Shown here piece by piece: positions 7,883 through 17,701 of a stretch of DNA of 33,069 nt (the stretch's first letter is position 1; every line of letters begins with the position of its first letter). Both the position numbers and the translations under genes were made by a program. The notes below the pieces were generated by a model. That model saw nothing but the letters and a program-made list of their open reading frames with translations. It had not been told where the DNA came from and made no database searches. Origin of the DNA: a virus; IMG/VR virus record IMGVR_UViG_3300033388_003953, positions 1-33,069 of that record. One strand, given 5' to 3'.

Positions 7883-10800
7883 ATGGCACAAACTTTAGGT
7901 ACTTTGCTTATCAATGTTCAGGCAGATACTCAACATCTTGTAAAAGGATTTGACAGAGCAGAGCGTTCCGTAAATAAAACCACTAAAACTATGACTAATT
8001 CAGTCAAGGCTTTAACAGCTGCTTTTATTGGTTTAGGAGCGGTTGATTTAGCTAGAAGTTTCACTCAAAGAGTCGATGCAATGACTCTTATTAACAGTAG
8101 ATTAAAATTAGTTACAAAATCTACACAAGAACTTATCACAGCAGAAAAAGAACTTTTCAAAATTTCTCAAAATACTAGACAATCATTTGGTGAAACAGTC
8201 GATTTGTACTCTAGAATAGCAAGAAGTACAAAAACTTTAAACTTATCCCAAAATGAGTTATTAGATGTTACAGATACAATAAATAAAGCTTTAATTGTAA
8301 GTGGTGGAAGTGCAGAAAGTATGAGAGCAGCATTAGTACAATTAGGTCAAGGTTTTAACAGAGGAACATTAAGAGGAGAAGAATTTAATTCAGTTGCAGA
8401 ACAAACACCTAGATTAGCATTTGCTATAGCGGATGGTATGGGAATTGCAAGAGATAAATTAAAAGAATTTGCAGACCAAGGAAAAATTACATCAAAAGCA
8501 ATAATTGATGCTTTAACAAATCAGAGAGAATCAGTAGAAAAAGACTTTGATTTAATGACAAAAACGATACAAGGTTCACAACAACAAATTTCAAACGCAT
8601 TATTAAAAACTATTGGAGTTTTTGACGATATAAGCGGATTTAGCAAAGCAGTTTCAGAACAATTAACAACTGTGTCAAAATCTTTAGACGGTGTTGCAGA
8701 AAATTTACCAGAAATAATTGAAAACTCCACAAGACTAGCAAAAATAATAGGAGTTGTTGGAATTTCATATATCGCTTTAAATAAAAGTTTAAAATTATAT
8801 AATGGAATATCTCAAGTTGCAGTAACTAGACAAGTAACACTAGAAAAAGCAACTAAAGCACAGGCAAAAGCTCAAACATTAGCAATAAAATCAGTACAAA
8901 AATTAAACTTAGCAAACGCAATAGACACAGATTTATCTAAGAAAAAAATTAAATCTTTAAATAGTCAATCAATAGTACTTAGAAACCAATCTAAAAAACA
9001 AGCTATATATGCAACATCATTAAGAAAAACAGCAGCAGTTACAAACTTGACTACGAAAGCTACACGACTATTATCTGCAACTTTAAAAACAGTCGCACCT
9101 ATTGCAATAGCAACAGCAATTATAGCGATAGCAGATGCTTTTTTAACAGCTTCAGATAATGCAGATAAATTAAATGATACGGTTGATTCAACTACTGAGA
9201 AATTAAAGAAATTAACAACCAATCAATTATCATTTAGAAAATTACTATTAGAAGAAGAAATTACTAAACAAATAGCAAAAGAATTTGAAGCCCAATACCA
9301 ATTAGAACTAGGACGAGATAGAAATAACGAAAGATTAATAATTCAAAGAAAAGCGAAAATAGACGAAGAAAAAGCGAAATTAGAAGAACTTAGAAAAAAA
9401 TTATTAGAAATTAATAAAATTCAAGAAGAAGTAAATAAACCAAAAAAGACTATTTTACCAGGTGAAACTTCAAATCAAAACCAAGAAGAACTATTAAAAA
9501 TACAAAAAAGCTTAACAGAAGTATTAAATCCAAGACTTGCAGCAGAATTTAAAATAAATGAAAAATATGACGAAATGATAGTTAGCCTTGAAAAGGCAGG
9601 TGGATTACAAGCAGATATATTTGATATTGAAAAAGCAAGATCAATCGAATTAGATAGAATTAATGAAAAATATAAAAAACAAATAGATGATGTTTTAGAG
9701 TTAGGAGACTTTGATTTTAAAATTAGAATAGATGCCTCTGGATTTGATGCAGTATCAAAATCAATAATATCTCTTACAAATTCATTTGGTGAAATAAATG
9801 ACGAGCAAAAAGCATTTAATGATTTTACTAAAGAATTCGGAAAAATACAAAAACCAACTTTAAAAGATAAAGAAAAATTTAACAAAGCAGAGGAAAAACA
9901 CTTACAAAACCAAACCAATGGATATATGGCGGTAGCTGGTGCAATTAGTGGAATGTTTGCACAAGGTTCAAGAGAAGCCGCAGCATTTCAAGCAATTCAA
10001 TCAGCAATAGCAATAGTTTCAGGTGTAACTGCAATTCTATCTCAAGGAAAAGGCGACCCTCACACAGCAGTTGCAAGAATGGCAGCAATGGCTGCTTCAG
10101 TAGCTTCATTTTTAAGTAGTGCTGGTATTGCTTTTGGTGGTGGAAGTGTTTCAACAACTTCAGATGCGTTTTCAGCACAAGCGGAAAACTTAGGAAGAGG
10201 TTCAATACTTGGAGATACTTCACAAGGAAGCGAATCAATATCAGAAAGTTTAAATACATTAGAAGATTTTGCACAGCCACAATTTAGAGTTTTATCGGAA
10301 ATGAATAAAAGCTTAAATTCAATAGATCAAAAAATTGGCGGTGTTGCTTCACTTTTAATTCAACAGGGTGGATTCGGTTTTGGTGAGGGTTTCATAACTC
10401 CAGAATTTAATGATAAAGGGTTGGGTGTATCAATATCTAAGATAGCAGAAGATATTCCTGTTTTAAATATAATTACTGGGGTAATAGGGTCAATAGTAGG
10501 AGGACTTTTTGGAAAAACTTCAAGAAGCCAAGAATTAAGAGACTTTGGAATAAATTTCAACAAAGTTCTTTTAACTTCAGCAATTGATCAATTAACAGGA
10601 CAAACATTCCAAACAATAGCTACTACTGTTACTAAAAAATCATGGTTCAGAAGTTCATCATCTACAACTATAAGAACATTCTTTGAATCGTTAGATGATG
10701 AAATGGAACGTCAATTTTCATTAGTATTATCAGGATTATTAGACACTACAATATTAGCTGGTCAAGCATTAGATAGAAGTTCAAGTGATATAGAATCAAG

Positions 10801-12136
10801 CTTAACAAATTTTATAGTAAATATTGGAAAAATATCAACTAAAGGTAAAACAGGAGAACAAATACAAGAGCAAATATCAAATATCTTTTCTAGGATAGGT
10901 GATGATATTGCTAAAACAGCATTTCCAGAATTAACAGAGTTTCAACAAATAGGTGAGGGAATGTTTTCAACCTTAACTAGAGTTGCAACAGGAATGGAAG
11001 AAGCTGAATTCTTTATCTCGAGACTTGGAAACGCTTTTGATGATATTAAATTCACAGATATTATAAATAAACAAGGCAATGTCGGATTTGAAGCATTAGC
11101 ACAATCAATAATAAAAGCAGATGAAGCAGCCTTTGGATTTAATAACGGTGTTGTACAAATAATTAATTCTTTAGATTCAACAGCAGAAGAACTATTTAAC
11201 ACATTCAATATTTTAGAAGATGTAAGAGTAAATTTAGCACTTATGGGACAAACTGCTGCAAACTTATCTACTAGCATGATAGTAGGTGCTGGAAGTATTA
11301 ACGAGTTATCAGATGCAACAGATAGCTATTTTGAAAACTTCTTAACAGACCAGGAGCAATTGGCATCAAATTACGAACAATTAAACAAAGAATTTTTAAA
11401 ACTTGATACTCAAATGCCAGGTTCAGTACAAGGCTTTAAAGATTTAATATCAAGCATTGACACATCAACAGATTCAGGAGCTGAATTATTTGGAAGATTA
11501 ATTTCTTTAAGTGATGGTTTTTCAGATGTATTTGGATCCGCACAGGATAACATAGATATTTTACTGAAATTAAGAAACACATTTTTAAATTTAGGTGATA
11601 CAGTTGGAAAAACAATTGATTCGTTAATAGGTGGAACTGATTCAGCAGCTGCAAAAACAATACAAATAGAAAATTTTTGGAAAAAAAGAAATGAAGCAAA
11701 TGTATTATTAGCAAAAGAATCAGCACTTACAAGCGAAGAACAATCAAGATTAAGCGGATTAGTTGGAGAAATTAACTCTTTAGCAACCACGATTCAAAGT
11801 TCAAGCATAGAAAACAACGCACTTATTACAAGTGAATTAATATCAAATTTATCAGATTTACAAAGTGATTTAAACTTAAAAGATGAAATATTAAGCGTAA
11901 ATATAGTGGGAATAAATAGCAATTTAAATCTATTAAATGGAATTACGCCAAATGTTCCAAATATTTCAAATATAATTAATAATACATTACCAAGTAATAA
12001 TACTGATTTTCAAGTCACTTTAAACAATATTTTAGATAAAATAAGTTTGATTACAGATTATACAAAAGATTTAAAAGATAATAGTGATGGTATTCTATAC
12101 GGAAATGTAGTCCAAAAAGTAGAGGTAGTTTCATGA
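7883..12136 (+). CDS. Tail tape measure protein
   Basis: 1417 residues, the longest gene in the window. Residues about 65-222 match the tape-measure N-terminal domain (NSRLKLVTKSTQELITAEKEL..., LGQGFNRGTLRGEEFNSVAEQTPRLAFAIADGMG). Hydrophobic stretches lie near residues 399-420, 690-750 and 860-876, and long helical/coiled-coil segments near 430-520. It sets tail length and is ejected ahead of the DNA. With roughly 0.15 nm per residue, as known for other siphoviruses, the tail would be around 200 nm. The start is four bases after the chaperone long-form stop. Confidence 0.94.
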   Translation: MAQTLGTLLINVQADTQHLVKGFDRAERSVNKTTKTMTNSVKALTAAFIGLGAVDLARSFTQRVDAMTLINSRLKLVTKSTQELITAEKELFKISQNTRQSFGETVDLYSRIARSTKTLNLSQNELLDVTDTINKALIVSGGSAESMRAALVQLGQGFNRGTLRGEEFNSVAEQTPRLAFAIADGMGIARDKLKEFADQGKITSKAIIDALTNQRESVEKDFDLMTKTIQGSQQQISNALLKTIGVFDDISGFSKAVSEQLTTVSKSLDGVAENLPEIIENSTRLAKIIGVVGISYIALNKSLKLYNGISQVAVTRQVTLEKATKAQAKAQTLAIKSVQKLNLANAIDTDLSKKKIKSLNSQSIVLRNQSKKQAIYATSLRKTAAVTNLTTKATRLLSATLKTVAPIAIATAIIAIADAFLTASDNADKLNDTVDSTTEKLKKLTTNQLSFRKLLLEEEITKQIAKEFEAQYQLELGRDRNNERLIIQRKAKIDEEKAKLEELRKKLLEINKIQEEVNKPKKTILPGETSNQNQEELLKIQKSLTEVLNPRLAAEFKINEKYDEMIVSLEKAGGLQADIFDIEKARSIELDRINEKYKKQIDDVLELGDFDFKIRIDASGFDAVSKSIISLTNSFGEINDEQKAFNDFTKEFGKIQKPTLKDKEKFNKAEEKHLQNQTNGYMAVAGAISGMFAQGSREAAAFQAIQSAIAIVSGVTAILSQGKGDPHTAVARMAAMAASVASFLSSAGIAFGGGSVSTTSDAFSAQAENLGRGSILGDTSQGSESISESLNTLEDFAQPQFRVLSEMNKSLNSIDQKIGGVASLLIQQGGFGFGEGFITPEFNDKGLGVSISKIAEDIPVLNIITGVIGSIVGGLFGKTSRSQELRDFGINFNKVLLTSAIDQLTGQTFQTIATTVTKKSWFRSSSSTTIRTFFESLDDEMERQFSLVLSGLLDTTILAGQALDRSSSDIESSLTNFIVNIGKISTKGKTGEQIQEQISNIFSRIGDDIAKTAFPELTEFQQIGEGMFSTLTRVATGMEEAEFFISRLGNAFDDIKFTDIINKQGNVGFEALAQSIIKADEAAFGFNNGVVQIINSLDSTAEELFNTFNILEDVRVNLALMGQTAANLSTSMIVGAGSINELSDATDSYFENFLTDQEQLASNYEQLNKEFLKLDTQMPGSVQGFKDLISSIDTSTDSGAELFGRLISLSDGFSDVFGSAQDNIDILLKLRNTFLNLGDTVGKTIDSLIGGTDSAAAKTIQIENFWKKRNEANVLLAKESALTSEEQSRLSGLVGEINSLATTIQSSSIENNALITSELISNLSDLQSDLNLKDEILSVNIVGINSNLNLLNGITPNVPNISNIINNTLPSNNTDFQVTLNNILDKISLITDYTKDLKDNSDGILYGNVVQKVEVVS

Positions 12137-13476
12137 TAGGATTTTTGCCAAAAAACATTATACTAGATTACACATCAATCCCACAGGATAACATTTCTGC
12201 ATTTGATAAAATGGATGGATATATTAGTGGCTCATTTAGAATCTTTGAAGATAAAGTATATAAAGCACTCACAATAATAGCCCCACTTTCAGATATAAAT
12301 TTTTTCGATGAAGATACTTCAAAATTACAAGCTTTTAATAATAATTCAGAAACATTTATTGACTATGAAAATGTAGATGTAATTATAGGCACTTTAGTAT
12401 GGGAACAATCAAGCGAATCATTTTTTGAATCATTAGTTAATGAAACTGTAAATTTAGATACAGATTTAAGTAATCCAGCAAAATTTACAGCACATGGAGC
12501 AGTAGATACATATAGAAAAGATTTTATATATCCAAACGGAAAAGAAGATACTCTATATTGGGGATATAATGGAAGCACAAACCAAACCACAATGTTTGAT
12601 GAAGTTGTAAACGCACAATCTTTAAACGATAGAAAAGTAACAGGAACAGATATTAGTTTCACAGCAGTAAACAATACTATTACATCTTTAACTGAATTTG
12701 ATAATTTTTTTGATGATGATAAAATTTTAATAGAGGGAACAACTTTAAATCCAGGTGAATATACAATAGACACAATGGCAATAGATAAACTAAGTTTCAC
12801 AATAAAAGAAACAGGTGTTTTAGTTGATGAAGCAGTTGGACCAACTATCTCAATTTACACATACACATATATAATTTTTACAGAAAGCGGAGTTGATAAA
12901 ATAGCAATATTTAATACAGATTGTGAAGAAATAGAAATAAAATACAATGGTTCAGTAATAGAAACAATCATAATGGTAGACAAAACAAATATCACAGATT
13001 TTGAATCATTTTGTTTTGATTTAGCAATAGTTTTGAATAGATTGATTGTAACAGTTGTTAGAGATTATTCAGTAGAATTTGAAATTACATTTAAAGGAAA
13101 AACCCAAGCAATAGGTGAGGTTGTTGTAGGTAAATCTTTCACAATGTTCAAAGCCCAAGATTCAGTATCTTTAAATAATAAAAGTTTTAACAATCTTAGA
13201 GAAGCAACAAATGGCGATGTATATTTCACAGATGAAGCTCAAAAAATAGTAGCTATAACATCATATGATATGTTATTACCAACTAAATCAGTACCAGTAG
13301 TCGTTAAACAAAATAACGCTTTAATCAATCAATTAATGGTTATAAATGGAAGTAATGAAGATAAAGAAGATTTAACGTATTTAATAGCCTATGGATGGTT
13401 TAGTTCACACACTACAAAACCAAAAACAAATGAAGAAGATAGTACATACAAATTTGAATTTAGAAGTATATTATAA
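12133..13476 (+). CDS. Putative distal tail protein
   Basis: 447 residues; ATG overlaps the tape measure stop (ATGA) with GAGG upstream. Predicted mostly beta, with acidic and aromatic-rich segments and no membrane helix. Position directly after the tape measure suggests a distal tail or baseplate hub protein. I do not recognise a named family. The only apparently repeated element is a pair of similar strands around residues 250-290. Structural role inferred from context. Confidence 0.72.
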   Translation: MIGFLPKNIILDYTSIPQDNISAFDKMDGYISGSFRIFEDKVYKALTIIAPLSDINFFDEDTSKLQAFNNNSETFIDYENVDVIIGTLVWEQSSESFFESLVNETVNLDTDLSNPAKFTAHGAVDTYRKDFIYPNGKEDTLYWGYNGSTNQTTMFDEVVNAQSLNDRKVTGTDISFTAVNNTITSLTEFDNFFDDDKILIEGTTLNPGEYTIDTMAIDKLSFTIKETGVLVDEAVGPTISIYTYTYIIFTESGVDKIAIFNTDCEEIEIKYNGSVIETIIMVDKTNITDFESFCFDLAIVLNRLIVTVVRDYSVEFEITFKGKTQAIGEVVVGKSFTMFKAQDSVSLNNKSFNNLREATNGDVYFTDEAQKIVAITSYDMLLPTKSVPVVVKQNNALINQLMVINGSNEDKEDLTYLIAYGWFSSHTTKPKTNEEDSTYKFEFRSIL

Positions 13477-13485
13477 AGGAATAAT

Positions 13486-14763
13486 ATGGCAACAACAATA
13501 CCATTAATCACAGCATGGACAGTCACACCAATAAAAGGTACTATTAACTTTTTTGATGAAATGAATACATGGTTATCAGAAACAAATACAGTACTGGCAA
13601 GTTGGAATTTATCTATTGAAAATACAAACTTAGTTTATCAAGATATAAATGTAATATTCAACCAGATACAAAATCAAGCAGTATCAGGTGGATATAGTCA
13701 AGCATATATAAACAGAGCTTTAATAGCTGCATATGTTGAATATACCGCCACTGGTGGAGAAACTTCAACATTAACAGCAGATAATACCAATCTTCAAATA
13801 TATAAAGATGGGGTTCTGCAAGTTGAAATTACGGATTATACTTTAAATGCTGATAACGTAACAATAGATTGGGTTTCACCATTAACATCAGATGATTTTA
13901 TACAATGGTATGATTTAAATAAATTGAATAATAGTTTTTATAAAAAATCAGAAACATATAATAAAACTGAAACATACAATAAAATTGAAATAGATGATAT
14001 TATAACACCTTTGCAAAAACAAGACCTATCTATTACAATAGACATTACAGCAGATGCAGACCAAGTATTAACGGCTTCACAAATCCCATTTGGACGTATT
14101 GAAATAACAGATATTGCAGTACCAATAACTGCACAAAGAAAAATTACACTTGACAATACAGAACATACATTCTTATTTGTTAACAATGCGGATTTCCCTT
14201 TAGAAGTTATTGCTTTAAGCGGTAGTGGGATTGTTGTTCCTAACGTTGCACCTAATAATAAAGTAACATTGAGAAATGATACTGTAAATATTATTAAGTA
14301 TGAAAATGAAACATCTATAGTAACAAGTGAAGTAAGTACAGAAGGTCAAAGTTGGGATGGTGTTGCATATACTGATCCTGATGCAGTAGGTGCTAACCCA
14401 ACAGCTAAAATATATCCTGATGGTATAGTTGTAGGGAGTACAGATAATGGTACTTATACTAAATATCCTAATGGGGATATTGAAATGGAAGTAGAAGCAT
14501 CATTAGGAATAATTAATAATAATACTACTACAAATACCACCTTAACGCTACCTATGGTATTAACAGCCTTTCGGAATGCAACTCCATCAGCGTTTAGGAA
14601 TGATGCAGGTGCTTCAAATTCAATCGGGAGAATTACTTGCGCGTGGTACAATGTATCAGCCAACCCAACAACAGCAATAAGTTTAGCTGTAACAAATGCC
14701 ACAAGTTTAGGTTCAGTAGATGATGTAAAAGCAGGGTGTGGAATAAAAGGGAGTTGGAAATAA
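13486..14763 (+). CDS. Putative tail fibre / receptor-binding protein
   Basis: 425 residues, AAAGGA nine bases before the ATG. The N-terminal part is helical, followed by a DGVLQVEITDYTLNADNVTIDWVS-type beta segment common in virion-attached fibre N-termini. At about residues 155-168 there is a short tandem motif (SETYNKTETYNKIE), the YNKxE repeats often seen at shaft starts in tail fibres. The C-terminal third is Thr/Asn/Gly-rich beta structure ending in GCGIKGSWK, fitting a receptor-binding tip. The next gene overlaps by one base and may encode its assembly partner. Confidence 0.78.
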   Translation: MATTIPLITAWTVTPIKGTINFFDEMNTWLSETNTVLASWNLSIENTNLVYQDINVIFNQIQNQAVSGGYSQAYINRALIAAYVEYTATGGETSTLTADNTNLQIYKDGVLQVEITDYTLNADNVTIDWVSPLTSDDFIQWYDLNKLNNSFYKKSETYNKTETYNKIEIDDIITPLQKQDLSITIDITADADQVLTASQIPFGRIEITDIAVPITAQRKITLDNTEHTFLFVNNADFPLEVIALSGSGIVVPNVAPNNKVTLRNDTVNIIKYENETSIVTSEVSTEGQSWDGVAYTDPDAVGANPTAKIYPDGIVVGSTDNGTYTKYPNGDIEMEVEASLGIINNNTTTNTTLTLPMVLTAFRNATPSAFRNDAGASNSIGRITCAWYNVSANPTTAISLAVTNATSLGSVDDVKAGCGIKGSWK

Positions 14764-15218
14764 TGAAAAATAGATATTATGACAAAGTAACAACACCACA
14801 AGATGAAAAAACATTTTTAGAAGATGGTGAGAATAGAATAATTGAAACAGATGAAACAGTTGCCATATGGTTTGCACCAGTAGACCTAGTAAAGTATGAT
14901 AGAATTTTTGATGTTGATGGATACCCAGATTTGAAAGAATATGAACTACAACAAGATGGTACTAGATACTCAGACTATCTATCAACACCTGATGAAGAAA
15001 CTAGTGTATATATGAAAGATACAGTCGCAATAGCATCTAAAGCAATATTAACACACAATGCAGATATACAAACACAAATAGAAGAAGAAGAAGATATAGT
15101 AGAGGGGAGATTAACAAGAGAGCTTACTTTTGGAACTGAAGAAGAAAAGATACAAGCAGCAATGATAATAGGTATATGCCACGATAACATAATTGAATTA
15201 AGAGGTCAAAGACAATGA
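14763..15218 (+). CDS. Possible tail fibre assembly/chaperone protein
   Basis: 151 residues from the ATG at 14763, chosen because it overlaps the fibre stop (TAATG) and has GGAG nine bases upstream; a longer in-frame start at 14736 lies inside the fibre gene and lacks support. The protein is acidic, starts with YYDKVTTPQDEKTFLEDGENRIIETDE and has a long C-terminal helix. Place right after a fibre gene suggests a fibre assembly chaperone, as in many phages, but no family motif is recognised. Confidence 0.68.
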   Translation: MKNRYYDKVTTPQDEKTFLEDGENRIIETDETVAIWFAPVDLVKYDRIFDVDGYPDLKEYELQQDGTRYSDYLSTPDEETSVYMKDTVAIASKAILTHNADIQTQIEEEEDIVEGRLTRELTFGTEEEKIQAAMIIGICHDNIIELRGQRQ

Positions 15219-15514
15219 TAATTTACATAAAACAACGTGTTGAAGAGTATGATTTAAATAAAAAAGATAAAGTAGACACAGATGAGGTTGGTAGTATTTC
15301 AGAAAATCAAGCTCAAGGATTATTGTCTTTGCGAATGGCTACAACAGATGAATCAATATTTAATGTTAATGATTTGAGATATACACCTGGTAAAATTTAC
15401 AGAAACAACGAAAACATGACAAAAGATAATAGATATTATCAACTAAAAGATGGTGTAACATCATCAGATACATTCGTTTTAAATGAATGGGATATAGAAG
15501 TTCAAGGAGTATAA
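15215..15514 (+). CDS. Hypothetical protein after fibre cluster
   Basis: 99 residues, translationally coupled to the previous gene by an ATGA overlap. Polar and mixed alpha/beta, with no signal peptide or membrane segment. Not recognised. Co-translation with the fibre-associated gene suggests a virion or assembly role. Confidence 0.62.
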   Translation: MIIYIKQRVEEYDLNKKDKVDTDEVGSISENQAQGLLSLRMATTDESIFNVNDLRYTPGKIYRNNENMTKDNRYYQLKDGVTSSDTFVLNEWDIEVQGV

Positions 15515-15516
15515 TA

Positions 15517-15837
15517 ATGTTCTCATACAATGAATTAAAAATGATAGTTTTCGCACTTCATATTACTATGATAATTCAAAACTATTATGACATTAAATAC
15601 TACTACTCAAAAATTTTAAAAGAAAAAGCACCAATAAAAGAAAAAATCCTTTTAATAGCAGATAAAGAACATTTACCAATAATAGCATTTTCTTTTTTAT
15701 CAATAATTATAAACCTAATATTTATTTTCAATATGTCCGAACACATACCAATCTATTACTATAAAATAATATTTCCTCTAATGTTTATTTTTTCAATGTT
15801 GTTTTTAAGATATATAAGTAGAAATAAGATAAAATAA
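15517..15837 (+). CDS. Small multi-helix membrane protein (possible holin)
   Basis: 106 residues from the ATG at 15517; AAGGAG lies seven bases upstream, so this start is preferred to the in-frame ATG at 15487 inside the previous gene. Hydrophobic stretches at about residues 8-20, 54-72 and 79-98 predict two or three membrane helices with a basic C-terminus (YISRNKIK). Placed between tail and lysis genes, it is a holin candidate by position and topology only. Confidence 0.6.
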   Translation: MFSYNELKMIVFALHITMIIQNYYDIKYYYSKILKEKAPIKEKILLIADKEHLPIIAFSFLSIIINLIFIFNMSEHIPIYYYKIIFPLMFIFSMLFLRYISRNKIK

Positions 15838-15863
15838 GATAAATAATTTTAAAAGGGTCAATC

Positions 15864-16316
15864 GTGACAGATATTGAGAAACAAATACAAGATTTACTTT
15901 TAGCAGTAACAGGTATGGAGAAAACACAGGAATCAGTTATAGCCTCTCAAAAAGTAACAGTTGACAATGTTAATAAAATTGTAGATACTATAAGTACTCT
16001 TTCAGATGTAAACACAAAGATAGAATCAATGAATAAGAGAGTGAAAGACCTCGAGCGTGAAAGTGAAAGCGGTATAAAACCAATCACATTAAAAAATATA
16101 TTATCATATGCGTTATTCTGTTTAGTTGCTTTTGGTACATGGATAACATTTTTTACATTTGATACCGACAAAAATATATCAACACATATAGCAGAATACA
16201 AATCAGAAATAAAAAATACAAACTACGAAATAAAAGAACTTAAAAAAAAAGAAAATAACAATAAAAATCAAATAACATATCTTAAAGGCTCAAAGCTAAA
16301 TAAGCCTACGAGATAA
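15864..16316 (+). CDS. Coiled-coil protein with one membrane helix (holin-associated type)
   Basis: 150 residues, GTG start with AAAAGGG upstream. The N-terminal ~70 residues are a coiled coil (VNKIVDTISTLSDVNTKIESMNKRVKDLERE). A single membrane helix follows at about 78-98, then a second lysine-rich coiled coil. The layout resembles XhlA-like and other small phage lysis membrane proteins, and it lies within the lysis region. It could alternatively be an i-spanin-like protein, although spanins usually have the membrane helix at the N-terminus. Confidence 0.62.
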   Translation: MTDIEKQIQDLLLAVTGMEKTQESVIASQKVTVDNVNKIVDTISTLSDVNTKIESMNKRVKDLERESESGIKPITLKNILSYALFCLVAFGTWITFFTFDTDKNISTHIAEYKSEIKNTNYEIKELKKKENNNKNQITYLKGSKLNKPTR

Positions 16317-16329
16317 TTAAAGGATAATT

Positions 16330-16719
16330 ATGTTTAAAACTGAATTAATAAATAGAATACCTTTTGCAACAGCTAATAAAAGAATATTATACCTACCTTT
16401 AGTTTTCATAAGTAAATATAGTTTAGAGCCTATTATTGCACCAAAAGATTTTCCTTATGATGGTGCATCAACTCCAAAATTCACACATAGATTATTTCCT
16501 AAATTTGGTGAAAAATATGATTACGCAGTAGTAATCCACGACTTTTTATGTAAAGAAGCAAATAAACATTTAGGCACTCCTCAATATGCAATTAAAAGAA
16601 AGTTTGCCGATGATGTATTTTTAGAGATTATGGAATTATCAGGTGTTAGTTGGTGGAGAAGAAAAGCGATGTATCGAGCAGTTAGAATGTCAGGAAAAAT
16701 TACAGAATGGAGAAATTAA
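16330..16719 (+). CDS. DUF1353 family protein, lysis region
   Basis: 129 residues with the DUF1353 signature: FPYDGASTPKFTHRLFPKFGEKYDYAVVIHDFLCKE at about residues 40-75, including the conserved DGAS and HDFL elements, then KRKFADDVFLEIMELSGVSWWRRKAMYRAVR. DUF1353 proteins occur in phage lysis modules near endolysins; their activity has not been established to my knowledge. AAAGGA eight bases before ATG. Confidence 0.85.
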   Translation: MFKTELINRIPFATANKRILYLPLVFISKYSLEPIIAPKDFPYDGASTPKFTHRLFPKFGEKYDYAVVIHDFLCKEANKHLGTPQYAIKRKFADDVFLEIMELSGVSWWRRKAMYRAVRMSGKITEWRN

Positions 16720-16720
16720 A

Positions 16721-17107
16721 ATGAAAAAAGTATTATTAGTATTATGTATGATGGTGTCATTGTTATTTAGTGAAGTTAAATTATCAGATAAAGAGTTAGA
16801 TATTGCAATAGAACAAGCTGCAATCGAAACAGATTTAAAACTATATAAAAAAACTCAAAAACTTTACGATGGATTAGAGGATTTTTTAAGCCATAAAAAA
16901 ATTGGTCCAGAACAAAGCGAGTTATTAAATAAATTAACTGAATTATCAAACATACTAGATGAATATGAGATTGAACAATGGGAAATAAAACTTAGAAAAA
17001 AAATGTTAGAAAATAGAAAAGATTTTGAAGCTTTATATAATGAATATGAAAAAGCAAAAGAACTAGATCAAAGTCGAAAAACTATGGGTTTACAAAATGC
17101 AAAATAA
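16721..17107 (+). CDS. Secreted coiled-coil protein, possible spanin-like
   Basis: 128 residues from the ATG at 16721, which directly follows the DUF1353 stop; a longer in-frame start at 16643 inside DUF1353 would bury the signal peptide and is rejected. Residues 1-19 (KKVLLVLCMMVSLLFS) form a clear signal peptide. The rest is helical and highly charged (EYEIEQWEIKLRKKMLENRKDFEALYNEYEKAKE). A periplasmic coiled coil next to the endolysin fits a spanin-type lysis factor, but no lipobox follows the signal and the assignment is by context. Confidence 0.65.
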   Translation: MKKVLLVLCMMVSLLFSEVKLSDKELDIAIEQAAIETDLKLYKKTQKLYDGLEDFLSHKKIGPEQSELLNKLTELSNILDEYEIEQWEIKLRKKMLENRKDFEALYNEYEKAKELDQSRKTMGLQNAK

Positions 17108-17144
17108 AGATAAGGTATAAATTTATTTACTTAAGGTGTGAATT

Positions 17145-17555
17145 TTGAAATACAAAAAAGGTAAAAGAACAATAAAAAAGCTTTCACTAGCTCATAATGA
17201 TTTTACTTTACTTGTCAACTGGGTACTTCAATACATGGATATAGGAGTGTATGAGAGTGCCAGAAAAGACAAAAGACAACTTATGTTATTCAATACAGGC
17301 AAAAGTCAAATAGATGGTATCAATGACCGCTCATTTCATCAAGTAAAAAAAAAAAAACCACTATCAAACGCTATAGATGTATTCCCATATTTAAAAGGAC
17401 ACAACTCTTTTGATGGTAGTGATAAATCTAAATTAATGTTTTATGAAATGAATTGGTTGTTTTATCGTGCTAGTATTGAGTTAAATATCCCTATTAATCA
17501 AGGGTATTTATGGAGCTTCAAAGATTCACCACACCAGCAACTAAAAAAAGGTTAG
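17145..17555 (+). CDS. M15 family peptidase, likely endolysin
   Basis: 136 residues, TTG start with AAGGTG upstream. Motifs fit the M15 zinc peptidases used by phages to cleave peptidoglycan cross-bridges: SQIDGI then SFHQ (His65), SNAIDVFPY (Asp78) and a terminal DSPHQQL with His130; these three are the expected zinc ligands. The family keeps the spacing SxHxx...LSxAxD...PHFQL. A tract of twelve A (17345-17356) encodes the KKKK segment between His65 and Asp78. It is the last gene of the late block; a terminator overlaps its stop. Lytic role inferred from the neighbouring lysis genes. Confidence 0.82.
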   Translation: MKYKKGKRTIKKLSLAHNDFTLLVNWVLQYMDIGVYESARKDKRQLMLFNTGKSQIDGINDRSFHQVKKKKPLSNAIDVFPYLKGHNSFDGSDKSKLMFYEMNWLFYRASIELNIPINQGYLWSFKDSPHQQLKKG

Positions 17556-17575
17556 AAGTTTATTCTAACCTTTTT
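17545..17575. terminator. Bidirectional intrinsic terminator
   Basis: An 11-bp perfect stem (AAAGGTTAGAA with TTCTAACCTTT, 5-base loop), extendable to 13 bp by flanking A/T, overlapping the endolysin stop. T-rich sequence follows on the + strand and an A tract precedes it (T tract on the - strand), so it can end both the late + operon and the - strand operon that converges from the right. Confidence 0.9.
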
Positions 17576-17601
17576 CATTAGATAGTAAATCACCACCTTT
17601 C

Positions 17602-17655
17602 TTAATCTTCGTAAAATCCGCCGAAACAAACTACTAAAAATAAAATCTTTTTCAA
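17602..17655 (-). CDS. Possible 17-residue hydrophobic peptide
   Basis: On the - strand a TTG at 17653-17655 with AAAGGAG eight bases upstream opens an 18-codon frame, MKKILFLVVCFGGFYED, ending with TAA. It looks like a signal or membrane peptide. It lies between the PAPS-reductase-like gene and the terminator, so it would be the last gene of that transcript. Support rests only on the strong ribosome site and composition; it may be chance. Confidence 0.35.
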   Translation of the reverse strand: MKKILFLVVCFGGFYED

Positions 17656-17701
17656 GTGATACTCCTTTCTAAATTTTAATGTTTAATTATATCGTAAACT
17701 A

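Noticed and set aside
9475-9918. 147-residue - strand ORF within the tape measure
   Set aside because: Shadow of the tape measure gene; Ser/Phe/Ile-rich as expected for the reverse of Lys/Glu/Asn codons, with no ribosome site.
12363-12800. 145-residue - strand ORF opposite the distal tail gene
   Set aside because: Antisense shadow within a well-supported + strand gene.
13938-13990. CRISPR-like or long tandem repeat in the fibre gene
   Set aside because: Only two degenerate copies of an 18-21-base unit that encodes the YNKxE motif; it is a coding repeat.
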